Shown in pieces: positions 25,274-34,645 of a stretch of DNA of 64,000 bases; position 1 is the stretch's first letter; every line of letters starts with the position of its first letter. The stretch lies in assembly GCA_905479105.1 (NCBI GenBank), contig CAJQLE010000003.1, positions 583,231 to 647,230 on the forward strand, given 5' to 3'. Under the pieces are notes generated by a model that worked only from the letters and a program-made list of their open reading frames with translations, was not told the DNA's origin and ran no database searches. This DNA comes from an uncultured Flavobacteriales bacterium (lineage in GTDB: Bacteria > Bacteroidota > Bacteroidia > Flavobacteriales_G > Salibacteraceae). Made by a program: the position numbers and the translations under genes.

Positions 25274-27712
25274 TTAAAAGGGATACTGAATGGCAAGGTT
25301 GAATGTTATTTGTGGGCGATAAGGAGCGTCCCATTCTGCCACTCGAGTAAAGCCTTGTGACTGTCTTTTGTCGTTTGCTGACGATCGCAATTGGTTGGTA
25401 AGTGTTTTTGGCTGGAAGAGCCATCGCTCTCCTTCTGGCAGTGCAGGATTTTTGATTTGAAGTCCGCCATCTAATCTTAAAATGAAGAAACTAAAGTTAA
25501 GTCGTATTCCTGCTCCAGGAGCAAGAGCAATTTCGTTATAGAATCGATCGAACTTAAACTCTGCTCCTTCCCTTTGAGGGTCTAAGTTCAATAGCCAAAT
25601 ATTTCCCATATCTGTGAATAGAGCTCCTTCTACTTGTTTGATGATGTGAAAGCGGTATTCTAAATTTAGTTCTAATTGAAACTCGCCAACTTGATCAATA
25701 CCATAAGTTTCAATTTCTGAAAGACTTCCTGGGCCCAGTGCTCGCGCTCGCCAAGCTCTTATGCCATTTGATCCTCCTGCAAAAAAACTACGTTCAAAGG
25801 GAAGAGTATTCAAATTGCTGAATGGAGTTCCAATTCCACCAAAAAAGCGATATACCATTTTTGAATTCTCTGTGAGATTGACGTTTTTGACAAAATTCAC
25901 ATCAAATTTTATGTACTGGGCAAATGCAATACTGTCTATGAGGTATGAATTAGTTGACTCATCGTATGGAAGTCCAATAGATCCGCTTACTGCGCGCAAA
26001 AGGTTTCCTGCTGACTCAAAATTTAACTTGTAGTAATAGTAATTCTTGAATTTATTGATGTCTTGCGTTGTGTAAGAATAACTAATTCTGCCTGCTGCGA
26101 TTATGTGGTCATTGTAACTATTTATAAGTAAAGAATTCCCGGTTTCTTGTAATTGCTGCTCGAATTCAGGCTCATTATCCAATTGAATAACACTCAAGTC
26201 CACTGGTGCGATTATTAGCTGATCCCTATCACGAAGTCTCATTGTATACTGATAGGTGGTATTCAATAAGTTTCTCTTGTACTGAGGGCGCACCTGTCTG
26301 TCTACGGAAGCGCTAATGTTCGTTTTTGGTTCTTTAAGCCATAGAAATTCTCTTTTTGAGATGCGCATTAAAAAATCAGGAATAGTTAAGCTTACCTGAC
26401 TACCAAATTCATAAGTATTGAAAATGCTGATATTGCTTATTACCTCAGAGTTGGCGTCCGAATTTGTACTGTTAGTGCGTTGAGACTCTAATCCACCATA
26501 GATCTTCCAGTCAAGTTGCTCAGCTCCTCGGAATAGATTCCTGTTTTTATAGTTAACCGATGTTGAAATACCCAAGTTTCCAGATCGGTTCGTTCCTGTA
26601 GTCTCTAGACTAAATGAGTGTTTCGGAGCACGAGTTAAATTAATTCTTAAGTCCAACAATGCGGCAGAAGTGTCAATATTACTCTGAGAGTATTGCATGT
26701 CAATGAATCGAAAGTTATTCAAAGAATTCAGTCGTTCATAGCTGTAGTTTGTCCTGCTAAGTGAATATTGATCGCCTGGCGAGATGAAAATATTCCTCGA
26801 TATCCTAAGAGGACGAATAAATGGTTTTCCTATAGAAAGGATGGATAAATTCCTGAATAGAATGGTATCTAATGGGGCTCTTGTTTTTGCTCGAGCATTG
26901 AAGTCTTCATTAATTACAATAGTGTTTAAAAAGTGTTTCCTATGCGATTTCTCCATAATGGAATCTTGCCCATTTATTGTTTCGGACAAACGCAGGTTTC
27001 TAAGTCTGACTGAAACATCAAACCGTGTACCAGGCATATTTGTATCTATATCATACAAAACATGAATCTTGTCAAAGGTGAAATACCCCAAGTTTTTCAT
27101 TTTGTCTGTGAGTCGGTTGCGCTCTTTTTCGAATTGATCAGCATTGAACCGATCTCCCGGAGTTAATGTTGTTTTTACTCCATTTTCGTTTTTGAATTCT
27201 TTAATTAGCGCAGTGTCTTCAAAGGCATACTGTACTTTTCTTATCGTGTATGCAGGACCACTATTAATGTAAAAATGAAGTTCAGTGGTTTTTTTATCCA
27301 AGAAGGCAAAACCATTGACTGTAGCATCAAAGTAACCTTCGTTCTTAAGAGTTCGAAGAAGCTGGTCTTTGCTTTTTTCTAGTAAAATAGGCTCATAAAT
27401 AGGAGGTGCTTCACCTACCGTATTTGTGAGGTAGGCGTTGAGTTTTTTATCCTGATTTCGTTTCGCAGCAAAATTCCAAACAGTAAGGTGAAAAGGGATG
27501 AATCCTAATATTTTTCTATAAGACTTTTGCTTTAGAGCTGTCTCAAGACTATAAGGATCAGCTTTGTATTCAAACTCATTATTTCCATTTAAATGGATCT
27601 GAGTTTTTACCACAAGATGTTGTCCATCCTCAAGATGCCGTGTTAATTGACATGATTGGAGCAACCAAGCGGTGAAAAGAAGAAATATGGCAGTGAAAAA
27701 CTTCCTCATCAA
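25274..27712 (-). CDS. tamL: Translocation and assembly module lipoprotein TamL (BamA/TamA superfamily)
   Basis: An 812-residue outer-membrane protein. The hydrophobic N-terminus ends in the lipobox LLQSC, so it is a lipidated Omp85-type protein, as described for Bacteroidota TamL. POTRA-like segments occupy about residues 25-320 (e.g. LLRTLKNEGYFDATVNGFAF in part). The C-terminal half is a 16-strand-type barrel, with the conserved SFFAGGSNGIRAW loop near residue 645 and a terminal aromatic strand ITFNLAIQYPF. It is thought to act with TamB in outer-membrane protein or lipid insertion. tamB is not in the window. The divergent trmH-like neighbour is a frequent arrangement. Confidence 0.88.
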   Translation of the reverse strand: MMRKFFTAIFLLFTAWLLQSCQLTRHLEDGQHLVVKTQIHLNGNNEFEYKADPYSLETALKQKSYRKILGFIPFHLTVWNFAAKRNQDKKLNAYLTNTVGEAPPIYEPILLEKSKDQLLRTLKNEGYFDATVNGFAFLDKKTTELHFYINSGPAYTIRKVQYAFEDTALIKEFKNENGVKTTLTPGDRFNADQFEKERNRLTDKMKNLGYFTFDKIHVLYDIDTNMPGTRFDVSVRLRNLRLSETINGQDSIMEKSHRKHFLNTIVINEDFNARAKTRAPLDTILFRNLSILSIGKPFIRPLRISRNIFISPGDQYSLSRTNYSYERLNSLNNFRFIDMQYSQSNIDTSAALLDLRINLTRAPKHSFSLETTGTNRSGNLGISTSVNYKNRNLFRGAEQLDWKIYGGLESQRTNSTNSDANSEVISNISIFNTYEFGSQVSLTIPDFLMRISKREFLWLKEPKTNISASVDRQVRPQYKRNLLNTTYQYTMRLRDRDQLIIAPVDLSVIQLDNEPEFEQQLQETGNSLLINSYNDHIIAAGRISYSYTTQDINKFKNYYYYKLNFESAGNLLRAVSGSIGLPYDESTNSYLIDSIAFAQYIKFDVNFVKNVNLTENSKMVYRFFGGIGTPFSNLNTLPFERSFFAGGSNGIRAWRARALGPGSLSEIETYGIDQVGEFQLELNLEYRFHIIKQVEGALFTDMGNIWLLNLDPQREGAEFKFDRFYNEIALAPGAGIRLNFSFFILRLDGGLQIKNPALPEGERWLFQPKTLTNQLRSSANDKRQSQGFTRVAEWDAPYRPQITFNLAIQYPF

Positions 27713-27722
27713 GAGGTGACCT

Positions 27723-27730
27723 TATCTTTG
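27723..27730 (+). promoter_or_regulatory. -7 promoter box of the TrmH-family gene
   Basis: TATCTTTG matches TAnnTTTG and lies 31 bases before the TTG at 27762. It is only three bases from the oppositely oriented tamL box. Confidence 0.6.
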
Positions 27731-27733
27731 GTT

Positions 27734-27741
27734 CAAAGCTA
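27734..27741 (-). promoter_or_regulatory. -7 promoter box of tamL
   Basis: TAGCTTTG on the minus strand matches TAnnTTTG, 22 bases before the tamL ATG. The two divergent boxes almost touch, so the polymerases would compete. Confidence 0.6.
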
Positions 27742-27761
27742 ATGGTATTTAAGCGACACAA

Positions 27762-28502
27762 TTGATTTCAAAAAATGAAATAAAACGTATTCGCGGTCTT
27801 CATCAAAAGAAAGGTCGGAGCGCTTCCCAGCAATATATAATTGAAGGGGAGAAGTCTGTCCGTGAAGCGCTTGAAGCAAATGTTGTTTTAATCGGGCTAT
27901 TCACATTGGAAACGGCCCCTCAAGATCTTCTTCAAAGAGGAGCGTTGATTTCAGAGAAAGAAATGAAACAGATTTCAGCTTTGAGTTCAATTTCACCTGT
28001 GTTGGCGGTAGTTGAAATGAGTTTAAATAGATTGGACTTTGATTTGATTTCCACTCAAAAGGCAATTGCCTTGGATGGGATTAGAGATCCCGGAAATCTT
28101 GGCACTATTATTCGCACTGCGGACTGGTTTGGCGTTAAAACAATTCTGCTTTCTTCAGATTGTGTTGATCCATATAATCCAAAAACTATTCAAGCTACAA
28201 TGGGTAGTTTTCATCATTTGGACGTTTTTCAAGGTGATTTGAAGACAATGATTAAGGCTGTCAAAGAAAAGAACACTGACTATAACGTATATGGTGCTTT
28301 GCTGAATGGTTCAGAGGCAAGCATTATTAAAGGATCAAATTACCCTGGACTTTTGATTATCGGCAGTGAGTCTCATGGTATTAGTGATACAATTCAAGAT
28401 TTGTGTACTCATAAACTCACGATTGCTGGCAAAGGGCAAGCTGAATCTCTCAATGCCAGCGTTGCCGCAGCAATTCTGTTGGCCAGTTGGTTTGAAGATT
28501 AA
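27762..28502 (+). CDS. TrmH/SpoU family RNA 2'-O-methyltransferase
   Basis: A 246-residue SPOUT methyltransferase starting at a TTG. The N-terminal substrate-binding part (EIKRIRGLHQKKGRSASQQ, IIEGEKSVREAL) is followed by the knotted catalytic domain. Motif 1 is ALDGIRDPGNLGTIIRTADWFG, seen in part near residue 105, with its conserved asparagine and arginine. Motif 2 is LLIIGSESHGIS and motif 3 is LTIAGKGQAESLNASVAAAI. It probably methylates a ribose in rRNA or tRNA; the exact site is unknown. It is convergent with porT, overlapping by four bases. Confidence 0.9.
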   Translation: MISKNEIKRIRGLHQKKGRSASQQYIIEGEKSVREALEANVVLIGLFTLETAPQDLLQRGALISEKEMKQISALSSISPVLAVVEMSLNRLDFDLISTQKAIALDGIRDPGNLGTIIRTADWFGVKTILLSSDCVDPYNPKTIQATMGSFHHLDVFQGDLKTMIKAVKEKNTDYNVYGALLNGSEASIIKGSNYPGLLIIGSESHGISDTIQDLCTHKLTIAGKGQAESLNASVAAAILLASWFED

Positions 28503-29218
28503 CCCTCGAAGTTAAAGGATAGCGCGATGATCCTTGAGTTTAACTGATTAACCGGATTAGCGAATTTTGTTTCGTCCTGAACAATGATGTTGTTGATTCC
28601 ATAGCTAAACCTGAGCTCAGGGCTAAACTTGAAATACTCAAGAAAAAAATCAAAACCTACACCGGCTTCTACCATATAATTCATTCGCTGAAGTTTAACG
28701 ATGAACTCTCCTTTCTCATCTACAGTATTGTCTACAAATTGTTGAGAGGCAAGGTCAATGCTGTAATTGAAACCTGCAAAAATGTATTGAGCGAAGTTGT
28801 TTACCCTGGCCGATCTATATTTCAAGTACAGCGGTATATCAACAAAAGTTGATTCAATTGTTCTTATAACTGGCGATTGAGCAGTATTGGAAGATGTGAA
28901 GTAGGTGTATTGCAAGTTGCGTGAAGCAAAAGCAATTCCGGGTGTAAATCTCAATCCAAAGTATGGCCCTAGATGCAATTCAGAAACAACATGAATAATA
29001 AACCCCGGCTCTCTGCCCATCTCTAATCTGGTGAGAGAGTCACCTAATGTCAAGTCTTGCTCAACGTTAAATCCATTACTGCTAAGGCCTAATTGAAAAC
29101 CAAAATGAAGTTTTCGGTTATCAAATTTCGGTAGGTTTTCCGGTATATCTCTTTGAGCAATTGCACCCAAAGAAGTAATCGTTAAAACAATCAGTATTAT
29201 AGGTTTACTAAAACGCAT
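28499..29218 (-). CDS. porT: PorT family outer-membrane protein of the type IX secretion system
   Basis: About 239 residues from the ATG at 29218. A TTG nine bases upstream falls inside a promoter-like TTCCTTTG and is unlikely to be used. A signal peptide ends AIAQ. The mature protein is an eight-strand-type barrel: LHFGFQLGLSSNGF, YFGLRFTPGIAFASRNLQY, YLKYRS, FKFSPELRFSYGI and a terminal strand ending FNFEG. The gene follows ubiE/menG directly, the conserved context of porT in Bacteroidota. PorT is needed for secretion of T9SS cargo such as the two giant PKD proteins near the left end of the window. Confidence 0.88.
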   Translation of the reverse strand: MRFSKPIILIVLTITSLGAIAQRDIPENLPKFDNRKLHFGFQLGLSSNGFNVEQDLTLGDSLTRLEMGREPGFIIHVVSELHLGPYFGLRFTPGIAFASRNLQYTYFTSSNTAQSPVIRTIESTFVDIPLYLKYRSARVNNFAQYIFAGFNYSIDLASQQFVDNTVDEKGEFIVKLQRMNYMVEAGVGFDFFLEYFKFSPELRFSYGINNIIVQDETKFANPVNQLNSRIIALSFNFEG

Positions 29219-29249
29219 TAGATGCAAAGGAACGAAAGCTCGGCTAGTT

Positions 29250-29987
29250 TTATTTCTCAGCTAAGTATATTGTGGCAATTCCAAATGTTAATCTATACTC
29301 TCTAATCTTCTTATATCCCACTTCATCAAGGATAGATAAAAATGTTTTCCCCTCTGGAAATGCGCTAACAGATTCAGGCAGATAGGTATATGCTCTTGGG
29401 TCTTTTGACACTAGGCGACCAATATTAGGCAGTATTGCTTTAAAGTAAATGTTGTATAACTGCTTCATAGGAAATGTTCGAGGCTTTGAGAATTCCAAGA
29501 TCGCTACGGCATATCCTGGCTTCAAAACTCTTTTTATTTCTCCCAATCCAGCTTTTAAATTCTCAAAATTTCTTACTCCGAAAGCTACTGTCACCGCCTC
29601 GAAATGGTTGTCAGGAAACTCAATGTTTTCTGCATCTCCTAGTTTTAGTTCGATCACTTTATCAAGAGCGCGCTTACGCATTTTGATTTTACCCACTTCA
29701 AGCATTCCTGCCGAGATATCGATTCCTTTTATCTCAGATGGCTTTAAAGACATAAGTTCCACAGCAAAGTCTCCGGTGCCAGTAGCTACATCTAAAATTA
29801 TGGTTGGCTTGTATGGGCTGAGAAGCTTCACGGCCTTCTTTCTCCAAAGCTTATCAATATTCAGACTCAGCACATGGTTAAGAAGGTCATACCTTCCCGA
29901 TATGTTGTCAAACATTTGAGCTACTTGCTCTTTCTTGCTACCTTCTTCTGCGTAAGGTTTTACTTTTTCTGCTGCGTTTTCAGTCAT
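29250..29987 (-). CDS. ubiE: Demethylmenaquinone methyltransferase (MenG/UbiE)
   Basis: A 245-residue class I SAM-dependent methyltransferase for the last step of menaquinone synthesis. Visible are MFDNISGRYDLLNHVLS and the SAM-binding motif IILDVATGTGDFAVEL near residue 70. The family signature VTVAFGVRNFENLKAGL lies near residue 130, and AILEFSKP follows. Bacteroidota use menaquinone, so MenG is the likely role. Its ATG overlaps the end of the trkH-like gene by one base and porT follows after 31 bases, so an operon is likely. Confidence 0.94.
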   Translation of the reverse strand: MTENAAEKVKPYAEEGSKKEQVAQMFDNISGRYDLLNHVLSLNIDKLWRKKAVKLLSPYKPTIILDVATGTGDFAVELMSLKPSEIKGIDISAGMLEVGKIKMRKRALDKVIELKLGDAENIEFPDNHFEAVTVAFGVRNFENLKAGLGEIKRVLKPGYAVAILEFSKPRTFPMKQLYNIYFKAILPNIGRLVSKDPRAYTYLPESVSAFPEGKTFLSILDEVGYKKIREYRLTFGIATIYLAEK

Positions 29988-31816
29988 TAACCAACCATTA
30001 TATGTTCTTCGGGGTAAGCATAATTAGTGCTTATTATCTTTCTAGAGAACGCGAATATGATAGATAATGTTCCCAGTCGTCCTATAAACATAGAAACGAT
30101 CAGGATTAACTTCCCAGGATTACTCAACATTCCTGTTATTCCGGTACTCAGGCCACAAGTGGAGAATGCTGAAACCTCTTCGAATATTAAATCGATAAGT
30201 CCTCGATCGCTCATCGCTAAAATATGTCCCTCCGTCAAGCAAAGTGCATAGGTGCAAATAAGCATTCCTCCGCTGAATGTTACTAACACTGTAAAAGCTT
30301 TCAGCATATCATCTGTGGGAATTGTTCTTCCAAAAACTTCAACACTTTTTTTGCCCCGGATAATAGACCAAGTATTTATGCAGATAAGCCCAAAAGTGGA
30401 AGTTTTGATTCCACCAGCAGTTGAAAAAGTATTCCCTCCTATAAACATCATAAAAACCAGCATGAGCAGCGTAGCGGTTGATAGGCTGAATATATCAGCC
30501 GTGTTTAAACCTGCGGATCTCGATGAGACAGATTGAAATAGAGCAACAATTGTTTTCTCTACAAAAGTCAGATCTGATAGGGTTGTTTTCCACTCAGCAG
30601 CCATGTATAAAACCACACCTATACCGATAAGAATTAAATGAGTTCTAACGGCTAATATGGTACTCATATTTGGTCTTTTCCATGGATGTTTTAATCTGTC
30701 TCGCATCAAGCTTGGAGTGAAAAGATCAAACATTACTGTAAATCCAAATGCTCCAAGTAATACTAGCAAAGCAACAACCAAGTGCATCAAGTAAGCTTCG
30801 CGAATAAATGGCGCGTACATACCATCTGTCACGGTAGAAAAACCAGCATTGTTAAATGCCGAAATGGAATGGAAAATGCCGAAAAAAAGTCGATCTCCTG
30901 TAGTTTTCAGAGGCATGTCAGGTGTGATAAGTGCGTATATCAAAACACCTCCAACTATTTCTATTATCGCGCTTAAAGCAAATACTTTGATCAGCATTCC
31001 TTTTGCATTGAAGAATGCGTCTTTTGTAACAAAATCTTCAATGATGTCATCCTGTTTTAAACTAAATCCAGCCCTGTTGAGGAATGCAGCTAAATAGGCA
31101 AACGAGACAATATTCAATCCTCCTAACTTCATTAAGAGCATGATCACAAAATGCCCTTTGTAAGTAAAAAATGTGCCGGTATCAACTACGATAAGTCCTG
31201 TCACGCATGTTGCGCTTACGGAGGTAAACAGAGCATCGATAAAATCCATACTTCCCACTTCTATGGTCATTTCAGGCATTAAAAGTAGACCTGTGCCTAA
31301 TCCAATAATTACAAGAAATGAAGAAATGAAAATCGTAGAAGGGTGAATCTTGATGTTGTTGAAAATATTTGTGTTGTCATTCAACTCAAAAAACACAACA
31401 ATAAAAAGGTAGAACTGAAGAAATACAACTGATAGCGCTCCTAAGCTCTCTAAGCCTATTGCATTGAATATTGTTTGGACTATCAGCGTGTCAAAAAGGT
31501 TGTAAGAAATGCCTTCAAAAACTAATATCAGCACGAGTATACTTTCAAACCAATTGTCTTTTATGAACGTTATTGGTTCAAAGTCATAGAAAATTTTGAC
31601 CAAGTAATGCAGTACATAGAAAATGAACGAAAACTGAACGATGCCTTGAATAATAATTGCTGTTTCAGTATCGTGGCTGAATCCATGAAAATAAAACAAG
31701 CTGCCTATAGCAACCATCGAAATCAGAATGCTTAAAACCTTTAGAATTTTGAGGTTCTTTGCTTTACTGCTGTAAATGATCAGATTGATTTTCTCACGTA
31801 TAGATCTAATGTCCAC
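29987..31816 (-). CDS. TrkH family potassium uptake protein
   Basis: A 609-residue integral membrane channel subunit. The four pore-loop repeats of the TrkH/KtrB family are recognisable: SVSATCVTGLIVVDTG, SAFNNAGFS, SVSSRSAGLNT and SAFSTCGLSTGIT, each with the selectivity-filter glycine. An extra N-terminal region of about 150 residues holds five hydrophobic segments, common in Bacteroidota members. It normally works with a cytosolic TrkA/KtrA regulator, which is not encoded in the window. It sits tightly in a minus-strand operon: rfaE1 ends one base upstream and ubiE overlaps by one base. Confidence 0.93.
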   Translation of the reverse strand: MDIRSIREKINLIIYSSKAKNLKILKVLSILISMVAIGSLFYFHGFSHDTETAIIIQGIVQFSFIFYVLHYLVKIFYDFEPITFIKDNWFESILVLILVFEGISYNLFDTLIVQTIFNAIGLESLGALSVVFLQFYLFIVVFFELNDNTNIFNNIKIHPSTIFISSFLVIIGLGTGLLLMPEMTIEVGSMDFIDALFTSVSATCVTGLIVVDTGTFFTYKGHFVIMLLMKLGGLNIVSFAYLAAFLNRAGFSLKQDDIIEDFVTKDAFFNAKGMLIKVFALSAIIEIVGGVLIYALITPDMPLKTTGDRLFFGIFHSISAFNNAGFSTVTDGMYAPFIREAYLMHLVVALLVLLGAFGFTVMFDLFTPSLMRDRLKHPWKRPNMSTILAVRTHLILIGIGVVLYMAAEWKTTLSDLTFVEKTIVALFQSVSSRSAGLNTADIFSLSTATLLMLVFMMFIGGNTFSTAGGIKTSTFGLICINTWSIIRGKKSVEVFGRTIPTDDMLKAFTVLVTFSGGMLICTYALCLTEGHILAMSDRGLIDLIFEEVSAFSTCGLSTGITGMLSNPGKLILIVSMFIGRLGTLSIIFAFSRKIISTNYAYPEEHIMVG

Positions 31817-31817
31817 T

Positions 31818-32810
31818 TTACAGAGATTTATTAATTTCTGCTAGAAGATCACTCTGTGTTATTGAGACGACACCTGGAAATTGGCAAACCCAACCACCAG
31901 CTAGGTTTGAAATAGTCGCAATATCCTTTAGGTCCATTCCAACGGATAATGCACATGTCGCAGCGGAGATTACGGTGTCTCCTGCTCCTGAGACATCTGC
32001 AATGGTTCTATTTAATGCAGCAAGATGATGTTGTTCATCACCATCAGTAATAAAAACACCATCAGCAGAAAGTGTGAAAAAAGCCGATTCTACCTGCATT
32101 TTTTCTTGAAGGCTTGAGTAAGCTTTCATCAAGTCGATATCATTGGACTTAAGATGGGGCATGTTTAAACCTTCCCTTAATTCCTTCATGTTAGGCTTGA
32201 ATAAAGTCGCCCCCGTATAGCTGAAAAAGTTTTTCTTTTTGGGGTCAACAGTGACCTTAATTCCTTTTGAAACAGCTGTTTTAATTACTGATGCTATCAG
32301 TGATTTCGTGATACAGCCCTTATCGTAATCTTCAAAAATAATTGCCTGCGGAGAATGTGTTTCAATGAGTGTAGAGATTCGATGGAATAAATTTTCTTCA
32401 TCCTTTTGCGCCAAGTCCGCTGTGATTTCCTCATCAAACCTTAAGAGTTGACTAAAGCCACTTACCATGCGTGTTTTCTGGGATGTCTTTCGAGACGAAC
32501 TCTGGATGATTCCGCTTGTATCCAATCCCTCGTCTTGCATCAAACCAGAAACTGATTTTCCAGCATCATCATCACCAATGACTGAACATAGAATGCAGGA
32601 AGCACCCAGATTTTTAACGTTTAGAGCCACGTTAGCAGCCCCGCCTAATCTGTAATCTTTTGTATGAATATCTAGAACAGGAACTGGTGCTTCTGGTGAA
32701 ATTCTAGAAACCTCGCCTTTGTAATAGGCGTCAAGAATTACATCTCCAATAACGAGAATTTTAAGTTGATTGAACTTTGAGACAGAACTTAATAGATCTT
32801 GCTTGTTCAT
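31818..32810 (-). CDS. rfaE1: D-glycero-beta-D-manno-heptose-7-phosphate kinase (PfkB family)
   Basis: A 330-residue sugar kinase of ADP-heptose synthesis for lipopolysaccharide core. The PfkB signatures are LGGAANVALNVKNLGA near residue 55 and DVSGAGDTVISAATCAL near residue 268 with the catalytic aspartate. VIGDVILDAYYKG opens the protein. The C-terminal nucleotidyltransferase domain of E. coli HldE is absent, so this is the kinase half encoded separately. The start codon overlaps the aminotransferase stop by one base, and trkH-like follows after one base. Confidence 0.9.
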   Translation of the reverse strand: MNKQDLLSSVSKFNQLKILVIGDVILDAYYKGEVSRISPEAPVPVLDIHTKDYRLGGAANVALNVKNLGASCILCSVIGDDDAGKSVSGLMQDEGLDTSGIIQSSSRKTSQKTRMVSGFSQLLRFDEEITADLAQKDEENLFHRISTLIETHSPQAIIFEDYDKGCITKSLIASVIKTAVSKGIKVTVDPKKKNFFSYTGATLFKPNMKELREGLNMPHLKSNDIDLMKAYSSLQEKMQVESAFFTLSADGVFITDGDEQHHLAALNRTIADVSGAGDTVISAATCALSVGMDLKDIATISNLAGGWVCQFPGVVSITQSDLLAEINKSL

Positions 32811-34003
32811 TAGCTTAATTGTTCAATAGCTGATTTAATGCGGTTAAGTGCTTTTTGTAAATCTTCCTCGGAAGCAGCATAGCTCAATCGAATGTATTCA
32901 TCTGCTCCAAATGCGCCTCCCGAAACTGTTGCGACATGGGCCATTTCTAGTAAATACATGCATAAATCACCGGCATTATTAATTTGTCGTCCATTGTGAC
33001 TTTTTCCAAATAAACTTGAAACTTTTGGGAAAAGATAAAACGCTCCTTCAGGACGATTACAAACAAGGCCTTCAATGGCTGAAAGGCCAGTAATCATTAA
33101 TTCTCTTCGCTTTTTAAACTCATTGACCATTGGTCTAAGTTCTGCAGGATCCATTTCCATGGCAGCGATGGTAGCCATTTGACTAATTCCTGATGGAGCA
33201 CTTGTAAATTGGCCTTGCATTTTGTTGCAGGCACCAGCAATTTCTTTCGATGAGGCGATGTATCCGATTCTCCAACCGGTCATAGCAAAGGATTTTGATA
33301 CGCCATTTACAGTGATTACTCTATCGTAAAGCTCGGGAATAGCAGCAAGGCTAAAATGCTCACCTTCAAATCGGATATGCTCATAGATTTCATCAGAAAT
33401 GATAAAAACATTTGGATATTTCTTGAAGACTTCTCCCAAGGCAAGCATTTCATCTTTGGAATATGCACCACCCGTTGGATTCGATGGCGAAGAGAACATA
33501 AACAACTTAGTGTCTTGTTCTAGATGCTCGTCCAATTGCTCTGGGGTGATTTTAAAGTTTTGTTCAACACCCGCTTTTACTTCAATCATTTCACCTTGAG
33601 CAAAGCCAATCATTTCTTTATAGCTCACCCAGTATGGTGTGGCTACTACAACTTTATCTCCTGGGTTTACTAGACAAAGCACTGTATTCATCAAACTTTG
33701 TTTTGCTCCAGTAGAAACAACAATTTGATCTATAGAATAGTCAAGAGCATTATCACGTTTGAGCTTTTTACAAATTGATGTTCTCACTTCAACCAATCCT
33801 GGAACGGGAGTGTAGTGCGAAACATTATCCTTAATAGCTTGTATTCCAGCTTTTTTAATGATTTCAGGGGTGTTGAAATCAGGTTCACCTAAGCTTAGGT
33901 TAATGACATCATGTCCAAGTGCTTTGAGGTCTCTGCTTTTTTGAGACATCGCGATGGTCTCTGATTCGGCAAGCCTCTGAATACGATCTGATAATACGTT
34001 CAT
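32810..34003 (-). CDS. PLP-dependent aminotransferase (class I, aspartate aminotransferase-like)
   Basis: About 397 residues from the ATG at 34003 (MNVLSDRIQ). A further in-frame ATG at 34042 lies upstream of the promoter box TAGCTTTG at 34021-34028 and would not be in the mRNA. Fold-type I signatures include INLSLGEPDFNTP, SSPSNPTGGAY, IISDEIYEHI and the PLP lysine in VNGVSKSFAMTGWRIGY. It probably uses aspartate or aromatic amino acids with 2-oxoglutarate; the precise substrate is uncertain. It is the first gene of the operon aminotransferase-rfaE1-trkH-ubiE-porT. Confidence 0.92.
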   Translation of the reverse strand: MNVLSDRIQRLAESETIAMSQKSRDLKALGHDVINLSLGEPDFNTPEIIKKAGIQAIKDNVSHYTPVPGLVEVRTSICKKLKRDNALDYSIDQIVVSTGAKQSLMNTVLCLVNPGDKVVVATPYWVSYKEMIGFAQGEMIEVKAGVEQNFKITPEQLDEHLEQDTKLFMFSSPSNPTGGAYSKDEMLALGEVFKKYPNVFIISDEIYEHIRFEGEHFSLAAIPELYDRVITVNGVSKSFAMTGWRIGYIASSKEIAGACNKMQGQFTSAPSGISQMATIAAMEMDPAELRPMVNEFKKRRELMITGLSAIEGLVCNRPEGAFYLFPKVSSLFGKSHNGRQINNAGDLCMYLLEMAHVATVSGGAFGADEYIRLSYAASEEDLQKALNRIKSAIEQLS

Positions 34004-34020
34004 GAATAAATTATGAAGAG

Positions 34021-34028
34021 CAAAGCTA
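34021..34028 (-). promoter_or_regulatory. -7 promoter box of the aminotransferase operon
   Basis: TAGCTTTG on the minus strand matches TAnnTTTG. It lies 18 bases before the ATG at 34003 and decides that start over the upstream ATG. Confidence 0.6.
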
Positions 34029-34108
34029 AAGAATTGATACACTTTTCTGACATGCTTATTCTGTGTTAATTAGGCGCTAGTGACCCGATCTTTTTCAATA
34101 TTTGCGGT

Positions 34109-34645
34109 ATGGATAATATAAGCGCAATAGCCTTGATAATAACAGTGATTGTAACTGCTGGAGCAATAGTAGCAGTGGTGTACACGATATTGAATCAATA
34201 TTTCAAGCAGCAGCAAGAAAACAACGCTATGCAATTAGAAGAAAGAAAAAGGAAAGATTTTGTGACGATACAAATGCAAGCTTATGAGCGTTTGATCCTT
34301 TTTTTAGAACGTATCAATCCAGAACGATTGGTTTTTAGAGTGAACAAGCCAGGCATGAGCGCTCGTTTACTGCAGTCTGATATTTTGAAAACTGTGCGAG
34401 AAGAGTTTGATCATAACCTTACCCAACAACTATACATCAGTTCTGAAGCTTGGTTGGCTGTAAATGCTGCTCGTGAAGAAACATTTAAGATATTCAACGT
34501 TGCAGCAGAACGCGTGCACAGAGATTCTGATTCTTTGGCTCTTTCTAAATCCATTTTGGAAGTTTCTGGGAGTATGGAGAAACTACCTACTGAAGTTGCC
34601 ATCGATATTTTAAAGAGAGAGTTTAGAAAAAAGATGAAGATCTAG
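34109..34645 (+). CDS. Conserved single-pass membrane protein of unknown function
   Basis: A 178-residue protein with one N-terminal transmembrane helix (residues 6-28, AIALIITVIVTAGAIVAVVY) followed by a charged helical region: EERKRKDFVTIQMQAYERL and LERINPERLVFRV. A soluble helical C-terminus ends in REFRKKMKI. The layout matches an uncharacterised protein frequently seen in Bacteroidota (I believe the DUF7935 group, not verified). Its end overlaps the convergent meaB gene by four bases. Function unknown. Confidence 0.75.
   Translation: MDNISAIALIITVIVTAGAIVAVVYTILNQYFKQQQENNAMQLEERKRKDFVTIQMQAYERLILFLERINPERLVFRVNKPGMSARLLQSDILKTVREEFDHNLTQQLYISSEAWLAVNAAREETFKIFNVAAERVHRDSDSLALSKSILEVSGSMEKLPTEVAIDILKREFRKKMKI

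Noticed and set aside
34003..34042. ATG at 34042 as start of the aminotransferase
   Set aside because: A TAGCTTTG promoter box lies at 34021-34028, downstream of that ATG, and the extra 13 residues do not look like the family N-terminus.
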